Positions 1 through 9,803 of a stretch of DNA of 44,432 nt are shown piece after piece. Where the stretch lies: NCBI GenBank assembly GCA_002811645.1, contig PDIP01000080.1:64111-108542 (forward strand), given 5' to 3'. This DNA comes from Corallochytrium limacisporum. Taxonomy: Eukaryota > Opisthokonta. The stretch's first letter is position 1, and the number at the start of each line of letters is the position of its first letter. A program made the translations under genes and the position numbers. Below the pieces are notes generated by a model. The model did not search any database. It had not been told where the DNA came from and saw nothing but the letters and a program-made list of their open reading frames with translations.

Positions 1-36
1 TACCCCCCTCCCCCCTTCGAGCGGATAAGAGCCGGG

Positions 37-55
37 GTGTGTGTGTGTGTGTGTG
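37..55. repeat. (GT)n microsatellite
   Basis: An uninterrupted GT dinucleotide run. It is one of several in the first 3 kb. Confidence 0.9.
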
Positions 56-89
56 CCCAGGGGAAATGAAAGATTGGCACCCACCACCG

Positions 90-111
90 CCCCCCCCCGG
101 GGGGAGGGGGG
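90..111. repeat. C-run/G-run palindrome
   Basis: Nine C are followed directly by six G, one A and six G. The strand can fold on itself or form G-rich structures. Similar C-then-G runs recur at 3412, 10094, 27669, 33366 and 44332. Confidence 0.8.
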
Positions 112-1017
112 TATCGTATCGATTCTTGGAGAGTGTTTTGAGAGTGGCGAGTGCCAGGGATGTTCTTTTTCCCGGTAGCGCAGCCACTGCGCAGGCCCAA
201 AGTGCGTCACACACGGCTGTGCATTACACACACACACACACATCCTCCTGCTCTTCCCCCCAGGCAGGTTTTATTGTTTTTGTTCAAGCGATGGAAACCC
301 AGGGGACCACCAACCAACCAACCAACCAAACTCCGCAGCCAGCCATGCACCGGCCCATGCCCACCAAACACAAAACACAAACGCGAAAAAAAAAGGAGGG
401 GGGGGTTGCAAAAACTTGGGGGCTGCTGCTGGCTGCTGCTGGCTTGGAAAGAAAAGGGAGGGAGGGGGAGTTGTTGGGCCGGCGGGGTTTGGGCAACCCG
501 AGTCTTTTTGTTTTGGCTATTCCATCTCTACCCCGCCATTTCTTTGAGCCACTACTAACTTTTTTCATTTATTTTTTATTTACTTTTTTTGTTGGTTTTC
601 ATAGTTTTTTTGTCCATGTGTCACTTTGTTTTTTTATTGTTTATACGGAAACACACAAGAACGAAATTAAAGGGAAAATAAATCAAAAAAAAAAAAGAGG
701 GAAGGGGCAAGGAGGAAGAAGAAAGGAAAAAGTACGTTCTCATCGCGCTCTCTCGCTACGAAAGAAAAAAGGGGGTCTCTTCCGTGAACATCCAAGAAAG
801 GAAGGCGAGGAGGATTTCCTGCCCTCCTTCCCAACCCCGCGTCCTTTCATTTTCCTTTTCCTCATTTTCCTCTTCTCTCTCTCTCTCTCCCTTTTTTTTT
901 GCCTTTTTTTTCTATAGCGAAAAAGAGAGAGAGAGAGAGAATGGACACTGGGAGAGAAAGGACGAAAGGGGAAGGGGAGGGAGACGGGTGGGTTGGGTGT
1001 TCCCTTATCTCTGAAGG

Positions 1018-1043
1018 GTGTGTGTGTGTGTGTGTGTGTGTGT
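1018..1043. repeat. (GT)n microsatellite
   Basis: A GT run of about 13 units inside purine/pyrimidine-skewed spacer. Confidence 0.9.
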
Positions 1044-1759
1044 ATAGCCCAACCCTGTCTCTCTATTTTCATTTTCTTTTTACCCCCCTAGGCAGGCCTT
1101 ACCGTCGCTGCTTTTTTTTTCTTTTGCTGGGGGCGGAAGTTCACGGGCGCGGAGGACGAAGAAAATTTTGAATTTTCGTTTTTTTTTGGTTCAAATTTCG
1201 TGCTCCTGTTGTTCCGTACCGGGTATTTTTCCCATACGTAAGTAGCCCTACCCTCCCTTCCTTTCAGCCCAAGTCCAGAAATGCTTTTTTTTATACTTTT
1301 TGGTTCCTCGCTCGCTCTTTCTCTCATTTCTTTCTTAATTATTTCCATCCTTTTCTTTTATTATCGCGGTCCCTTATTCTTTTTTGTTGCCCTTACTAAC
1401 AATTAAGCAGGAAGGCAGGGGCGCGCGCTAGTACCACATCGGCAATTTTTCATCCCCCTGGCCCCTTTCCCCCTTCCGGCCGGAGGGCGTTTGATAGGTT
1501 TTCTTTTTTTCCTTTTTTCTTCTTTGCTTACGGGTCTTAGGTGCTCTCTCTCTCTCTCTTCGGCATTCAAAGCAGAAAATATAAGGTGTATTTTTATACT
1601 TTGGGGTCAAATTACAAGAGCAAGAAAAAAACCAAGAAAGGGAAATAAGGAATGCATAGCTTAAAAGAATACAAAAAAAAAACAAAAACAAAACAAAAAG
1701 TAACAAGGAAAACTACGCGCGGCGGGCGCAGTCAGTACCAACGGTAACTTTTTCTATAC

Positions 1760-1763
<4 letters not shown>

Positions 1764-1791
<28 letters not shown>
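1764..1791. repeat. (AG)n microsatellite
   Basis: An uninterrupted AG run of about 13 units, flanked by further purine-rich sequence. Confidence 0.9.
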
Positions 1792-1794
<3 letters not shown>

Positions 1795-2571
1795 AAAAAA
1801 GAAAAGAAAAAGGGAGGAAAGCTTGAGGGGAGGGTGAAATCGGATACTAAAAATTACATACTCGGTCGACATCCACGGTTTCGTCTCCAGGACGCCGGGT
1901 GCAGCAGCAGTCAGGGCTGCTCAATTACCATTAAACCTTTCTGTCCTATGGAATGACGGGGCAATGGGAGAGAAGAGGGGAAAAAAAAAAAAAGGAAAGA
2001 AAAATAGAAGCAAGGATTATCAAGCCATGTCGATATGGTTTTACGATAAAAACAAAGGCAAGGCCCGGGCCCCGGGATCAGAAGGGAGCACGCACATCAG
2101 CATGTCATTAGGGAATAGGAACATTGGTATATTTTTTTTTCTTTAGTTATTTGGCCTGTGCAATCATAAATCACCTCGAGCTATAAATTGGTTACAGAGT
2201 CGGTTGGATCTCACTTCTCAGGGTCATACGTAGGGCCTGACGAGAGGAGATGGGTATGCACATCAGCATGCCCGTCATCTGTATCCATCCATCTTGAGTA
2301 GGGTTCTGTACATGCATTTGATCAAAAGAGCAATGTGTGAAACTCCGCGGCTTTCCAAATCGACTGGCGGAGGTGAAGACGACGTCCTAGGGATGGATGG
2401 GCTCCCGGACCCAGCGCCCTGGTCCACAGATTGTGTATGCGGTGAACGTCCTGCTGGACCAGTAGTTTTGGAGCCGTTTATCAAATTACGGCCCGGGTAT
2501 AAAACACACACACACACATGGACACGCATTCACAGATGCGTCCCTTGGCCTAAACAAAAGAGAACCTGCTC

Positions 2572-2597
2572 TGTGTGTGTGTGTGTGTGTGTGTGTG
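2572..2597. repeat. (TG)n microsatellite
   Basis: A TG run of about 13 units, with a shorter CA run about 60 nt upstream near 2504-2518. Confidence 0.9.
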
Positions 2598-3411
2598 CTC
2601 AGCTCAGGAACCACGACAGTAGAAAGCTGAGGGTGGGAAGACAGAAACACATGTTTCTTGGGGAGGGGTATGCTATTCTTGGACCCGCGGAAGATTTCTA
2701 GGAGGGAGGGGGCGCAAAGGAGAACCCCGCGGTTTCGCCGACAACCAAGGCTGATAGATCCCCAAATCGGGTTACCGGGAGCTGACATCTTCTGGAGTAT
2801 CGGGTAGACTGACAGCATTGGGTTTCATCCATGCTGGCATCCAGCAACTTTTGTTGACTACGCATGCGTTTCGAAGCGGATGGAGTGTAAGATGACCGCG
2901 TCTTAGTTTAGATTCCCCCGCAGCCTGAACGGTTGTAATTACCGTGCTTGTACTTATCGAGTTTGTTTGTTTTTGTTCATGTTCATGTATTTTAGCGGAC
3001 AACTATCTATTAATCAAACAGGGCCGTAACTTGAGATCTAGAAAGCTACGTATCCATTCAACAGAAACCCGCACGCGCGGAAAGGGGGGAAGGGGGAGAG
3101 CACCAACAGCATGACATCCCCAGGAAGGCCATACTTTTATTTGGTTGGTTTCGCCTTTGTTCTCGTTCGGTGGTATCGCTTTAGCTAAGCTCAATAGCCC
3201 CCACTGGAGATTTTATCTTCTTCTTTTTCGTTTGATCCGTCCCTTCCTTTTTCATTTTTTCCTTCGTCTGCAAGCATACGAAAACAAATCCGTCCTGAGT
3301 AAACTGGACCAGGACAAAAAATTCTGCAGGGATCGCATCTTCCCATACTGATTGTACGCAACCAAATACTGTCTGTTAGGACTTTCTGCCCGCCCCACAC
3401 TCTCCCCGCCT

Positions 3412-3429
3412 CCCCCCCCCCCCGGGGGG
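3412..3429. repeat. C-run/G-run palindrome
   Basis: Twelve C are followed by six G and then a G-rich stretch to about 3475. The downstream G-rich segment loosely resembles the 75-bp repeat at 33391 and 44358 in base order, but not closely enough to call it a copy. Confidence 0.7.
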
Positions 3430-3637
3430 CCGGGCGGGGCGGGGAAATTGGGGGAAAAGACGACGGGGGGATTGACCGGAGGGAAATCGGCAAGTTGCCA
3501 GCCCCGAGATCTTGGTTGATGCTGGAGAAAGGTCATGCACTGTGCACGCAGTGACATTGCACGCAGATCCAATTATTCATGCATGATATGGACATCATTA
3601 TGAGGTCAATGTATTATCTTAAGGGAATTTGTATCGT

Positions 3638-3643
3638 TTTATT
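3638..3643 (-). promoter_or_regulatory. Poly(A) signal AATAAA
   Basis: The minus strand reads AATAAA 67 nt beyond the stop codon of the minus-strand gene at 3710-4045. This supports that gene over the overlapping plus-strand frame. Confidence 0.5.
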
Positions 3644-3709
3644 CAATGCACACTGAGGGACTCGTTGTCAGGCACATTTATGTCGATCACGTCCCTCGAT
3701 CTGGTACCG

Positions 3710-4045
3710 CTAATTGCCAATCTGGAAGGCGCAATTGACGCAGTTCACAGCAAAGGCACAGTTAACGCAGTTGACAGCCAGGAAGCAGTTAACGCAGAGG
3801 ACTCCGAGTACCCCATTAAAAGCAAAGATAGACAGCAGCGCATTCAGACCAATGAAGGTGAGAATGCAGTTCGCAAAACCGATGGAATAGATGTTGTTGA
3901 CGAAGATCGTATGTTTCGAACCGGATTCTTTCACGTAGTACCAGGTGCGAACCGGCAGTCCAAACCAGCCTTTACGTTCGGAGTAGCCCCATCCTGGTTC
4001 TTTATTGTCCTGGAGCTTGCTGTTGCCACTGAAGAATTCGGGCAT
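3710..4045 (-). CDS. Short Asn/Cys-Val repeat protein
   Basis: A 111-residue protein, counted from the first ATG; the open frame extends slightly upstream but only to a GTG. The N-terminal third is polar and aromatic (WGYSERKGWFG, then RTWYY). From about residue 52 it becomes a hydrophobic repeat array of 9-residue units that start with Asn: NALLSIFAF, NGVLGVLCV, NCFLAVNCV, NCAFAVNCV, then NCAFQIGN. The pattern recalls the short SIxS/NSxxS-type repeat proteins seen in bacteria and protists, which are predicted to form stacked turns. That family link is from memory of the pattern and no function is known. An AATAAA lies 67 nt downstream. An overlapping plus-strand frame (3629-4069) has no repeat logic of its own and is taken as the shadow. 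The repeats could place it in a membrane or on the surface, but there is no clear signal peptide. Confidence 0.5.
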   Translation of the reverse strand: MPEFFSGNSKLQDNKEPGWGYSERKGWFGLPVRTWYYVKESGSKHTIFVNNIYSIGFANCILTFIGLNALLSIFAFNGVLGVLCVNCFLAVNCVNCAFAVNCVNCAFQIGN

Positions 4046-5261
4046 GGTCGTCAACACCTACCTAAATAGAACTTCTTCCTCTTGAGTCTTCGGTTTGCGG
4101 GGGCAGTTTTTGCGTTCCCACAGTACTGATGCAGTTTGTGTATTTGTGATGGTCGCCCTGTGGATGGCACAGATCTTGGTGAGTTGAAATACAATTTCGC
4201 AACAGATCCGAAGAAAGCATTTCCGGACATGCGTGTACCTTACCCAAGGCAGTCAGATAATGACACTTACTGACGTCCAAGAACCTCGCTACAAAACTGA
4301 TTACCGACGACACCTTCTTAATCCCATAGCCTTGTCATTCGGCTTTGGATCCGACACCGAACACAACACATCGGTGAAAGTCAGGTATGGCACGAGATGG
4401 GCGAAAAAAGAGAGAGCCCCCCGGGAAGGAGTCCGCACGCCCCCCCGGGCGTTTCTACGAAGCTTGGATATTGACTCTATGGGAACACACGGAATGGCGC
4501 CTGCCCAGGTGTACAGGCACCGCTGCAGGGAAACCCCTTTTGCCCGGGCCCCTCCCCCCTCGTTCCGGGCTTAATTACTTCGCCCCTGGTTTCTAAGTTC
4601 CTGCTCAAAATAGACTCCTGATGGAATGGTAAATATTGATCCAAATTCCATAGTGAGAGGTGCATGCATCCCCCCAATCTTTCTCGGTCAAAACGGGAGA
4701 AACAAATCCTCGGGCGAGTCCAAAACCAGGGGGCTCATTCTATTCGGGAGTCTATTTTTACGCGTGCGCAGAGTGGGACCAAGGGGGGGGCCGGGTGGGC
4801 GTTGTAGAGTGTCCCGGCCAGGGAAAAACAGGGAAGGAAAACGGGAAATTTCTGCACCTCCTTTCTTTCCCCAAGGCCTGTTCGGCCGGGGTGAGCGGGC
4901 GAGGGGGATTCGATTGTGAATGAACTGGCTTTTTCTGTGCCGCCGATAAGTGCACATAAGATATAGATAAAAGATGGCAGTTGCGCCGGCGGATAAACAC
5001 ACGGGGAAGGGGGGGCCAGGGCGGGTAGGCAAAGGAGGAGGCGGGCCCCCCCTCGCTCCCGCCGGCGGATCGGAGGGTTTGTGGTAGTGAATGTACCAGA
5101 ATGCGAAACAAAGAATCCGTCGTACGTAAGATAACGAGGGAATCGTCAGTTGGGTCAATATTGCAATCTGGGTGTGAGCAGATGGCATATACACCCATGG
5201 GAAACATACCCCAAGGCTGCCTGTGGTATTTAAATGAGGCTAAGAACGTCGAAATATCTGA

Positions 5262-5323
5262 GATAGATCACACAACTGAAGTATTGATTTTCGATAGAGC
5301 ACACAACTGAAGTATTATTTTCC
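5262..5323. repeat. 31-bp tandem duplication upstream of Tudor-like gene
   Basis: Two adjacent 31-bp units both begin GATAGA and share the core CACACAACTGAAGTATT. They differ at a few positions. The second unit ends 30 nt before the ATG at 5354, so it lies in the likely promoter or 5'UTR. Confidence 0.75.
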
Positions 5324-5353
5324 GAAGGAAACATAGTATAGGCACTCCGAACG

Positions 5354-5653
5354 ATGGGACGTGCGGTGTCCTTCGAAGTAGGCGATCGTTTAGAAGCGCG
5401 GTACAATAATAATGCGGCCAAGCGATACTTCCCTGCCACTGTCACGAAGGTAACTGAAGGTGGGGTTCCGTGTCTGCAACATGCTGGTTGGATGAATGAG
5501 AGGCTGATTCTATTCTACACACTTTGCTGCTGCTTCCTCTGCTTCCCAAAATCAGAGACTTATGAACTGAAGTATGACGATGGGCGCACCGAGAAGGATG
5601 TGCCGCAGGACCGTGTTCGACAGACCACGATCCCTGCGCCTAGCTCGAAGTGA
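5354..5653 (+). CDS. Small single-domain Tudor-like protein, two exons
   Basis: Exons 5354-5459 and 5556-5653 give a 67-residue protein. Exon 1 encodes FEVGDRLEARYNNNAAKRYFPATVTKV and exon 2 ETYELKYDDGRTEKDVPQDRVR. This matches the Tudor/SGF29-like barrel pattern of a GD-x-hEAR strand, an aromatic followed by P-x-xh, then YDDG-x-x-E-x-h-P. Such domains usually bind methylated lysine or arginine on histones or other proteins, but as the only domain here its partner is unknown. The 96-nt intron is a multiple of three, so the unspliced frame stays open; its translation is Cys/Trp/Leu-rich and interrupts the beta barrel. An ATTAAA follows at 5805. The ATG is the first in frame. Domain identity is fairly sure; the exact function is not known. 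Confidence 0.75.
   Translation: MGRAVSFEVGDRLEARYNNNAAKRYFPATVTKVTEGGVPCLQHAGWMNERLILFYTLCCCFLCFPKSETYELKYDDGRTEKDVPQDRVRQTTIPAPSSK
5460..5555 (+). other. Spliceosomal intron, 96 nt
   Basis: The donor is GAAG|GTGGGG and the acceptor AAATCAG|AGACT, preceded by a strong pyrimidine tract and a candidate branch site CTGATT. Removing it restores the conserved beta-strand spacing of the Tudor-like domain (VTKVTE-ETYELKYDDG). An alternative donor, AAG|GTAACT at 5450, would shorten the domain and is less likely. Confidence 0.75.
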
Positions 5654-5804
5654 GAAATTGTCATTTTACCAAGCTTCTGATGCAATGAGAGCTTGAACTC
5701 GCATTGAATAGAGCTCCCTGGGACCCATTTTTGCCATCCCCGCCGTTGGCCGGTCTCGCTCTGCATGCATACAATGTACCGTACCATCATCATCAACATG
5801 TATA

Positions 5805-5810
5805 ATTAAA
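5805..5810 (+). promoter_or_regulatory. Poly(A) signal ATTAAA
   Basis: An ATTAAA about 150 nt beyond the stop codon of the Tudor-like gene. It is the likely 3' processing signal. Confidence 0.4.
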
Positions 5811-6683
5811 CATTCCTTATCATTTAGAAACATCACAGATCCCACACAAGAGACCATGCTCCGGTCTAGCCAAAATTCTGCCCAGACTCAAAACCAGGCA
5901 GCCCGGGACGATGCGACAATGGAAAACCTCTTGCTAGGGTTGTCTTCAAAACAAAAACTTGCCCCCCACTTCCGTTGATTCGAAATTATCGAATCATTAA
6001 ATCAACTACATCGCTCCAGTACTAAAACTATGCCGTACGGTCCCAAGAGACTGGCGTGCCCATTTTGGTACATTTTGCAGCCCATATTTCGATGCGACGA
6101 AATATTCTCCACAGGGTCGTTGGGGAGGGGGTGAGGCACGGTAACGAACGAACCAGCGACAAGCGTAAGCCCGTCCGCGGTTTCCTACCGCACAACCGTA
6201 CCGGTCCCGTTGCGCTTGACCCGCCATTTTCCCCATCTCATTTTCTTCGCACTGAGCACGATCAGGCGTTTGTTCCAACTCGCTTTCACCGCTGGCCCGA
6301 TACTACCGTTCGTTTTTTCCCTTCTCAGCAGTACACTTTTTCCATCTTCACTGTCCGATATATAGCAAATCCTTGCGTGGTCGCGTTTATCCTTCCTATT
6401 CAATCGCCCATCACTGATGTATTCTAGGTGCCTTTGGTGTGTGTACATTCGTTCCCTGCCTTGGGTGGACAAGGTCCTCCCGGCCGTCAGGTCTCACTTT
6501 CCCCTTTGGGTGAAGATTACATCGTTGAGTTACCATCCTCTACGGTCTCCACCGAACTCAACGGTCTCCACATCACCAGAACCAGGACGAGAGGGGGAAC
6601 TGCGGATACGACTGAGGTCAGAAAGGTACATGAGGAGCATCCGGTGAGGATTTCACGCGTAGATGGTTGGCGAACTACAACTT

Positions 6684-6711
6684 CGATTGACCTTTCACAC
6701 TTCTCTTACAG
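6684..6711 (+). promoter_or_regulatory. Possible 3' splice acceptor in a 5' leader
   Basis: A candidate branch-like GATTGAC, a pyrimidine-rich tract and CTTACAG end 18 nt before the ATG at 6730. This would fit an intron in the 5'UTR of the MGC protein gene. No donor could be fixed by eye. Confidence 0.35.
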
Positions 6712-6729
6712 AATAGACAAAAGGATACC

Positions 6730-7512
6730 ATGGGCTGCAACCAATCCGTACCGAAAGCGGCGAAGTTTCTGAACGCTTCTGGTTTTGAACCGGGCAAGTT
6801 TTCTTCTGCAACCGTCCAAGAGCGGTACCCCTCAAAACTTGTTGTCGACGAAGCCAAGCATCCACCCAAACCCAAGAAGGGAGAGGAACAGGAGAATCAG
6901 ATCCAAGACAAGCCCCTACCAATCCACGACGAAGGCGGCAAAACAGTTGGCTTCTGGAGTGGCTACGGTACCTGGAACGGCAAGGACAGGACTACAATCT
7001 ACGATGAACACAAGAATCCCATGGGCTATACGTTTACCACACATGGTCCTGACGAAGCAGTACCGGGAAACAAGAAACAGAAACATGTAATCTGCATGAC
7101 AACGCCAATGTACAGTGGCCAAGACGTCTACGACACCATTGAAGGGGTCTTGGTTTATCTGTGGTGCGCCCTGGAGAGGATCCCGCAAAAGTCGACCATG
7201 ATCGTACACATGGAAGCCAATGGTGGGGGCCAGGACACGGACAAGGTTACCCTCGAACAGATGAAGTCATTCAAGCCCAAATACTTGATTAAGCTTGGTG
7301 TTGATATTGGTGTCGCCATTTTGGACTACTTGAAGACGAGCAAAGAAGGCGGAAGGCACGAGATTCAGGTTGCTCCAGGTGTGAACCCGTTCCTCATGTT
7401 TCTCATAATGATCGCGGCGGAGAAGATCAAAACAGAAATCGAAGGATTCGATCCGCTGGCGGAGGGTATTGGGACCGCTCTGTGCCTTTTGCCATGTCTT
7501 ATCCTGTCATAA
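6730..7512 (+). CDS. Predicted dual-lipidated protein, LURP/tubby-like fold possible
   Basis: A 260-residue protein beginning MGCNQS. Gly2 with Ser6 fits N-myristoylation, and Cys3 fits palmitoylation, so it is probably anchored to the inner face of a membrane. After a polar Pro/Lys-rich linker (residues 30-62) comes a beta-rich core (about 66-160: VGFWSGYG, TTIYDEHKNPMGYTF, KHVICMTTP), then FKPKYLIKLGVDIGVAILDYL and a buried-looking helix NPFLMFLIMIAAEKI (219-233). A twisted beta core closed by one hydrophobic helix recalls tubby C-terminal/LURP-one/scramblase-like domains. That is a weak fold-level inference, and no catalytic motif is seen. The C-terminus (ALCLLPCLILS) is hydrophobic and has two more Cys. 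It converges on the metallophosphoesterase gene with 166 nt between stop codons. Confidence 0.7.
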   Translation: MGCNQSVPKAAKFLNASGFEPGKFSSATVQERYPSKLVVDEAKHPPKPKKGEEQENQIQDKPLPIHDEGGKTVGFWSGYGTWNGKDRTTIYDEHKNPMGYTFTTHGPDEAVPGNKKQKHVICMTTPMYSGQDVYDTIEGVLVYLWCALERIPQKSTMIVHMEANGGGQDTDKVTLEQMKSFKPKYLIKLGVDIGVAILDYLKTSKEGGRHEIQVAPGVNPFLMFLIMIAAEKIKTEIEGFDPLAEGIGTALCLLPCLILS

Positions 7513-7668
7513 AGCAGGTGGAAAATGAAGAGCACGTTCAGAATGGCCAGAGCTAGTGGACACTGTCTTGTAATCTCGAACCAATATGCGACTGCGTACC
7601 CGACCTTTCCCTGACTCTCGGTATTCAATTGTCTGAATCTCTTCCTGTGATGGATTCCTACCAAATTT

Positions 7669-7674
7669 AATAAA
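7669..7674 (+). promoter_or_regulatory. Poly(A) signal AATAAA
   Basis: An AATAAA 157 nt after the stop of the MGC protein gene and only 5 nt before the end of the convergent coding frame. The two 3' ends therefore probably overlap as transcripts. Confidence 0.6.
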
Positions 7675-7678
7675 TAAT

Positions 7679-9803
7679 TCATCGTGAAAGCAGCCTCTCT
7701 GCCTTCAGCGCGCCTAGAGCGCAGATTGCCTCATCTCGCGTCATTCTACCATCCTTATTGGCATCAATCTTGTTCCTGAGCGCCTCAACAAGGGCAAGGC
7801 AATCAGGGTGGTGCGGCGCCAGGTCCAGTAGCTCTCCGGCCAGGCGCAACATGACCGGGTTTTCACAACTTGTCGACACGTGAGAAAGCATGTCAGATGC
7901 AATGAATCGGACGTTAAGCATCTCCAACGGATCGATCATGCCATCACCGTCGGTGTCAGCAAGTGCCATTACATTTTCCACCACCATTTCACCGACGTCC
8001 TGGCCTAGACGTTGGACCGCGTGTTTGCGGATCTCTTCTTTAGAAAGCCTTCCGTCATTGTCTTCGTCAATGTCATCAAAGGACCCGAGCTGAAGCCAAA
8101 GTGCTGCACTGAAGAATTCGGCAATGAGTACCTTCATAGGTCGTCCAACTTCCTCGGACAGATCGAAAACAGGAGTTTGAGTATCGTTAGTAATCTGAGA
8201 TCCGCAATCAGAACTTGACCTTCTGACGTACTCCACTATTCCCGTCGACTTCCACCACTCCAGTAATGGTTCGTTTCTGTCCAAGCCCCTCAAGAGGTTC
8301 ACTGGCAGGCCAGTAAGGTACAATTTCTGGGCATCAAAGGCTCTGCCACGGATCAGGCCAATCTTTTGGGTCCGATCATTAAAGGAGATCATGTCACACA
8401 CCTGCAGATACCCTCCAGCGGATACCGGAGGGTTTTGGTATGCGCCCTGACGCGAGAAAGCCACTGTATCCGGGTATGTACAAACAGGTCATAGTGTCCG
8501 GGAACGGAAATTCTGCTTTGAGATCGCTCCAGGTGAACTTCTCTTCACCACTATAGTCTCGATTACATCGAATGGAACCCGCGTTGCAAATCGCACAGTC
8601 TGCTCTCAGAGCTCGCCTCATGGCCGTAATTAGTACCCGACTACCCGTAGATGGCTGGAGGCGATTGTCCTTAGTTGAGAACGCCTGCATCCTAAACGCA
8701 GCTTTGGGGCATTGCCGTCTGTCGGAAGTCTCCGGATCCTCAACCCAAGTCATACGCAACCGCCTGTGGAGGTCTGCGGACGTAGATTTGCGTCTGTCCC
8801 GCCCCTCACACTCGTCTTCAGACTGCGGGATCTGGAATGTGAACAGTGTGGCCCTGCTAAGTTCCTGGACAATCATGAGATGCTGCTCGCACCGCCTGGC
8901 GATCTCTGGACAAGGATCAAAGTCTGCTGCGTCCAGATACATAACCTCTACGGAAACTTTGCGGTTCAAAGGCACTGGTACATTAGCACCGCCCTTGCGT
9001 TCGCTACACTCATGTGCCAAAATTCCGGGCGCCTCGTTCTCGTCTGTATCCCATCGCAAGTCGATAATGGCAGCTTTGTTGGCATCCATGCCAACTTTAA
9101 TGACACGCGACCCATCCTTGGCCGCATTCTGTTCGTCGTAAAATTCGTGATCGTGCCCACCAGGAACAATCGGAAAGATTGATGACCCGTACCGCTCGCA
9201 AAAGGCCCGGTCCTGAGGCATGCGCTGGTGGGTTATGGGCACGAGTACATCGATGTTCTTGTGCTGGCTTTGATGAACAGAAAGGGGGCCGTCGGGTCCA
9301 AGCATGTAGTCTGTAGAGGAAAGCACCGGGTCAATCTTGGCGTCCGCAAATGCTCCTGGGCGGTACAGGCACGGATCTTCGGTCAACAGTCCCAGCAGTC
9401 CAACCTTGCGTCCGTTCCCGCAGTCGATGAGGTCATGGCTGAGAGTTTTCACACCGATTTTTTCGTCAAGTTCGCGCATGTTGGTGTTGATCCACTTGAA
9501 TTGAGATTCCGCTATCCGCTGCTTAAGATCCCGGATCGGGACGTCCGCTTCATGGTTACCTAAGCAAACGTGTGTGAATCCGCAACGGTTCATGATGTCT
9601 ACCATCCCCCGACCGTGATCAAGCGAACTAAGTAACGAAGGGGCCAAAAAATCACCTCCAAGGAACACCAGATCCTTATCTGCCCCTTGATTTGTGTATT
9701 GGTCAATGATGGTCTTGATAGACGGGAAATTGTCTAACTCGTAGACATCATTGACATGAACGATACGCAAATGGCGCTGACTAGGTGAGGTCCGAGCAGG
9801 CAT
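7679..9803 (-). pseudogene. Metallophosphoesterase/5'-nucleotidase with EF-hands, frameshifted
   Basis: The upstream frame (from ATG at 9803 to about 8466) carries calcineurin-like phosphoesterase motifs: HVND (residues 16-19), GGD (49-51), GNHE (82-85), THQ (192-194) and GGHDHE (215-220). It then runs into a 5'-nucleotidase C-terminal domain (CNAGSIRCNRDY, then WSDLKAEFPFPDT). The expected continuation (AFSRQGAYQ..GGYLQVCD..LLRGLD) lies in a different frame from about 8464, which stays open to 7679. It contains three EF-hand loops, DEDNDGRLSKEE, DTDGDGMIDPLE and DANKDGRMTRDE. So one enzyme of this type, presumably hydrolysing nucleotides or another phosphoester under calcium control, is broken at 8464-8466. 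About five residues usually present between the PG and the SR motif are also missing, which suggests a small deletion. No plausible intron restores it. Both halves are otherwise intact, so a recent lesion or an assembly error is likely. No signal peptide is seen. Confidence 0.8.

Larger units (their letters stand above)
1..3637. other. Low-complexity gene-poor spacer
   Basis: No protein-coding gene is supported here. The first 1.9 kb alternates between long pyrimidine-rich and purine-rich stretches with GT, CT and GA microsatellites and homopolymer runs. The apparent reading frames are low-complexity translations rich in Lys/Arg/Gly or Phe/Ser/Leu and show no domain. From 1.9 to 3.6 kb the sequence is more complex, but no conserved motif, RNA gene or mobile element was recognised. 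Confidence 0.6.

Noticed and set aside
39-917. 292-codon plus-strand frame
   Set aside because: A translation of microsatellites and purine/pyrimidine runs (Lys/Gly and Phe/Leu/Ser blocks) with no domain.
3629-4069. 146-codon plus-strand frame
   Set aside because: Antisense to the Asn/Cys-Val repeat protein. The repeats and the poly(A) signal favour the minus strand.
8442-8485. A 22-nt intron that would join the two metallophosphoesterase frames
   Set aside because: It is far shorter than the 96-nt intron seen here, and it would remove conserved residues instead of restoring them.
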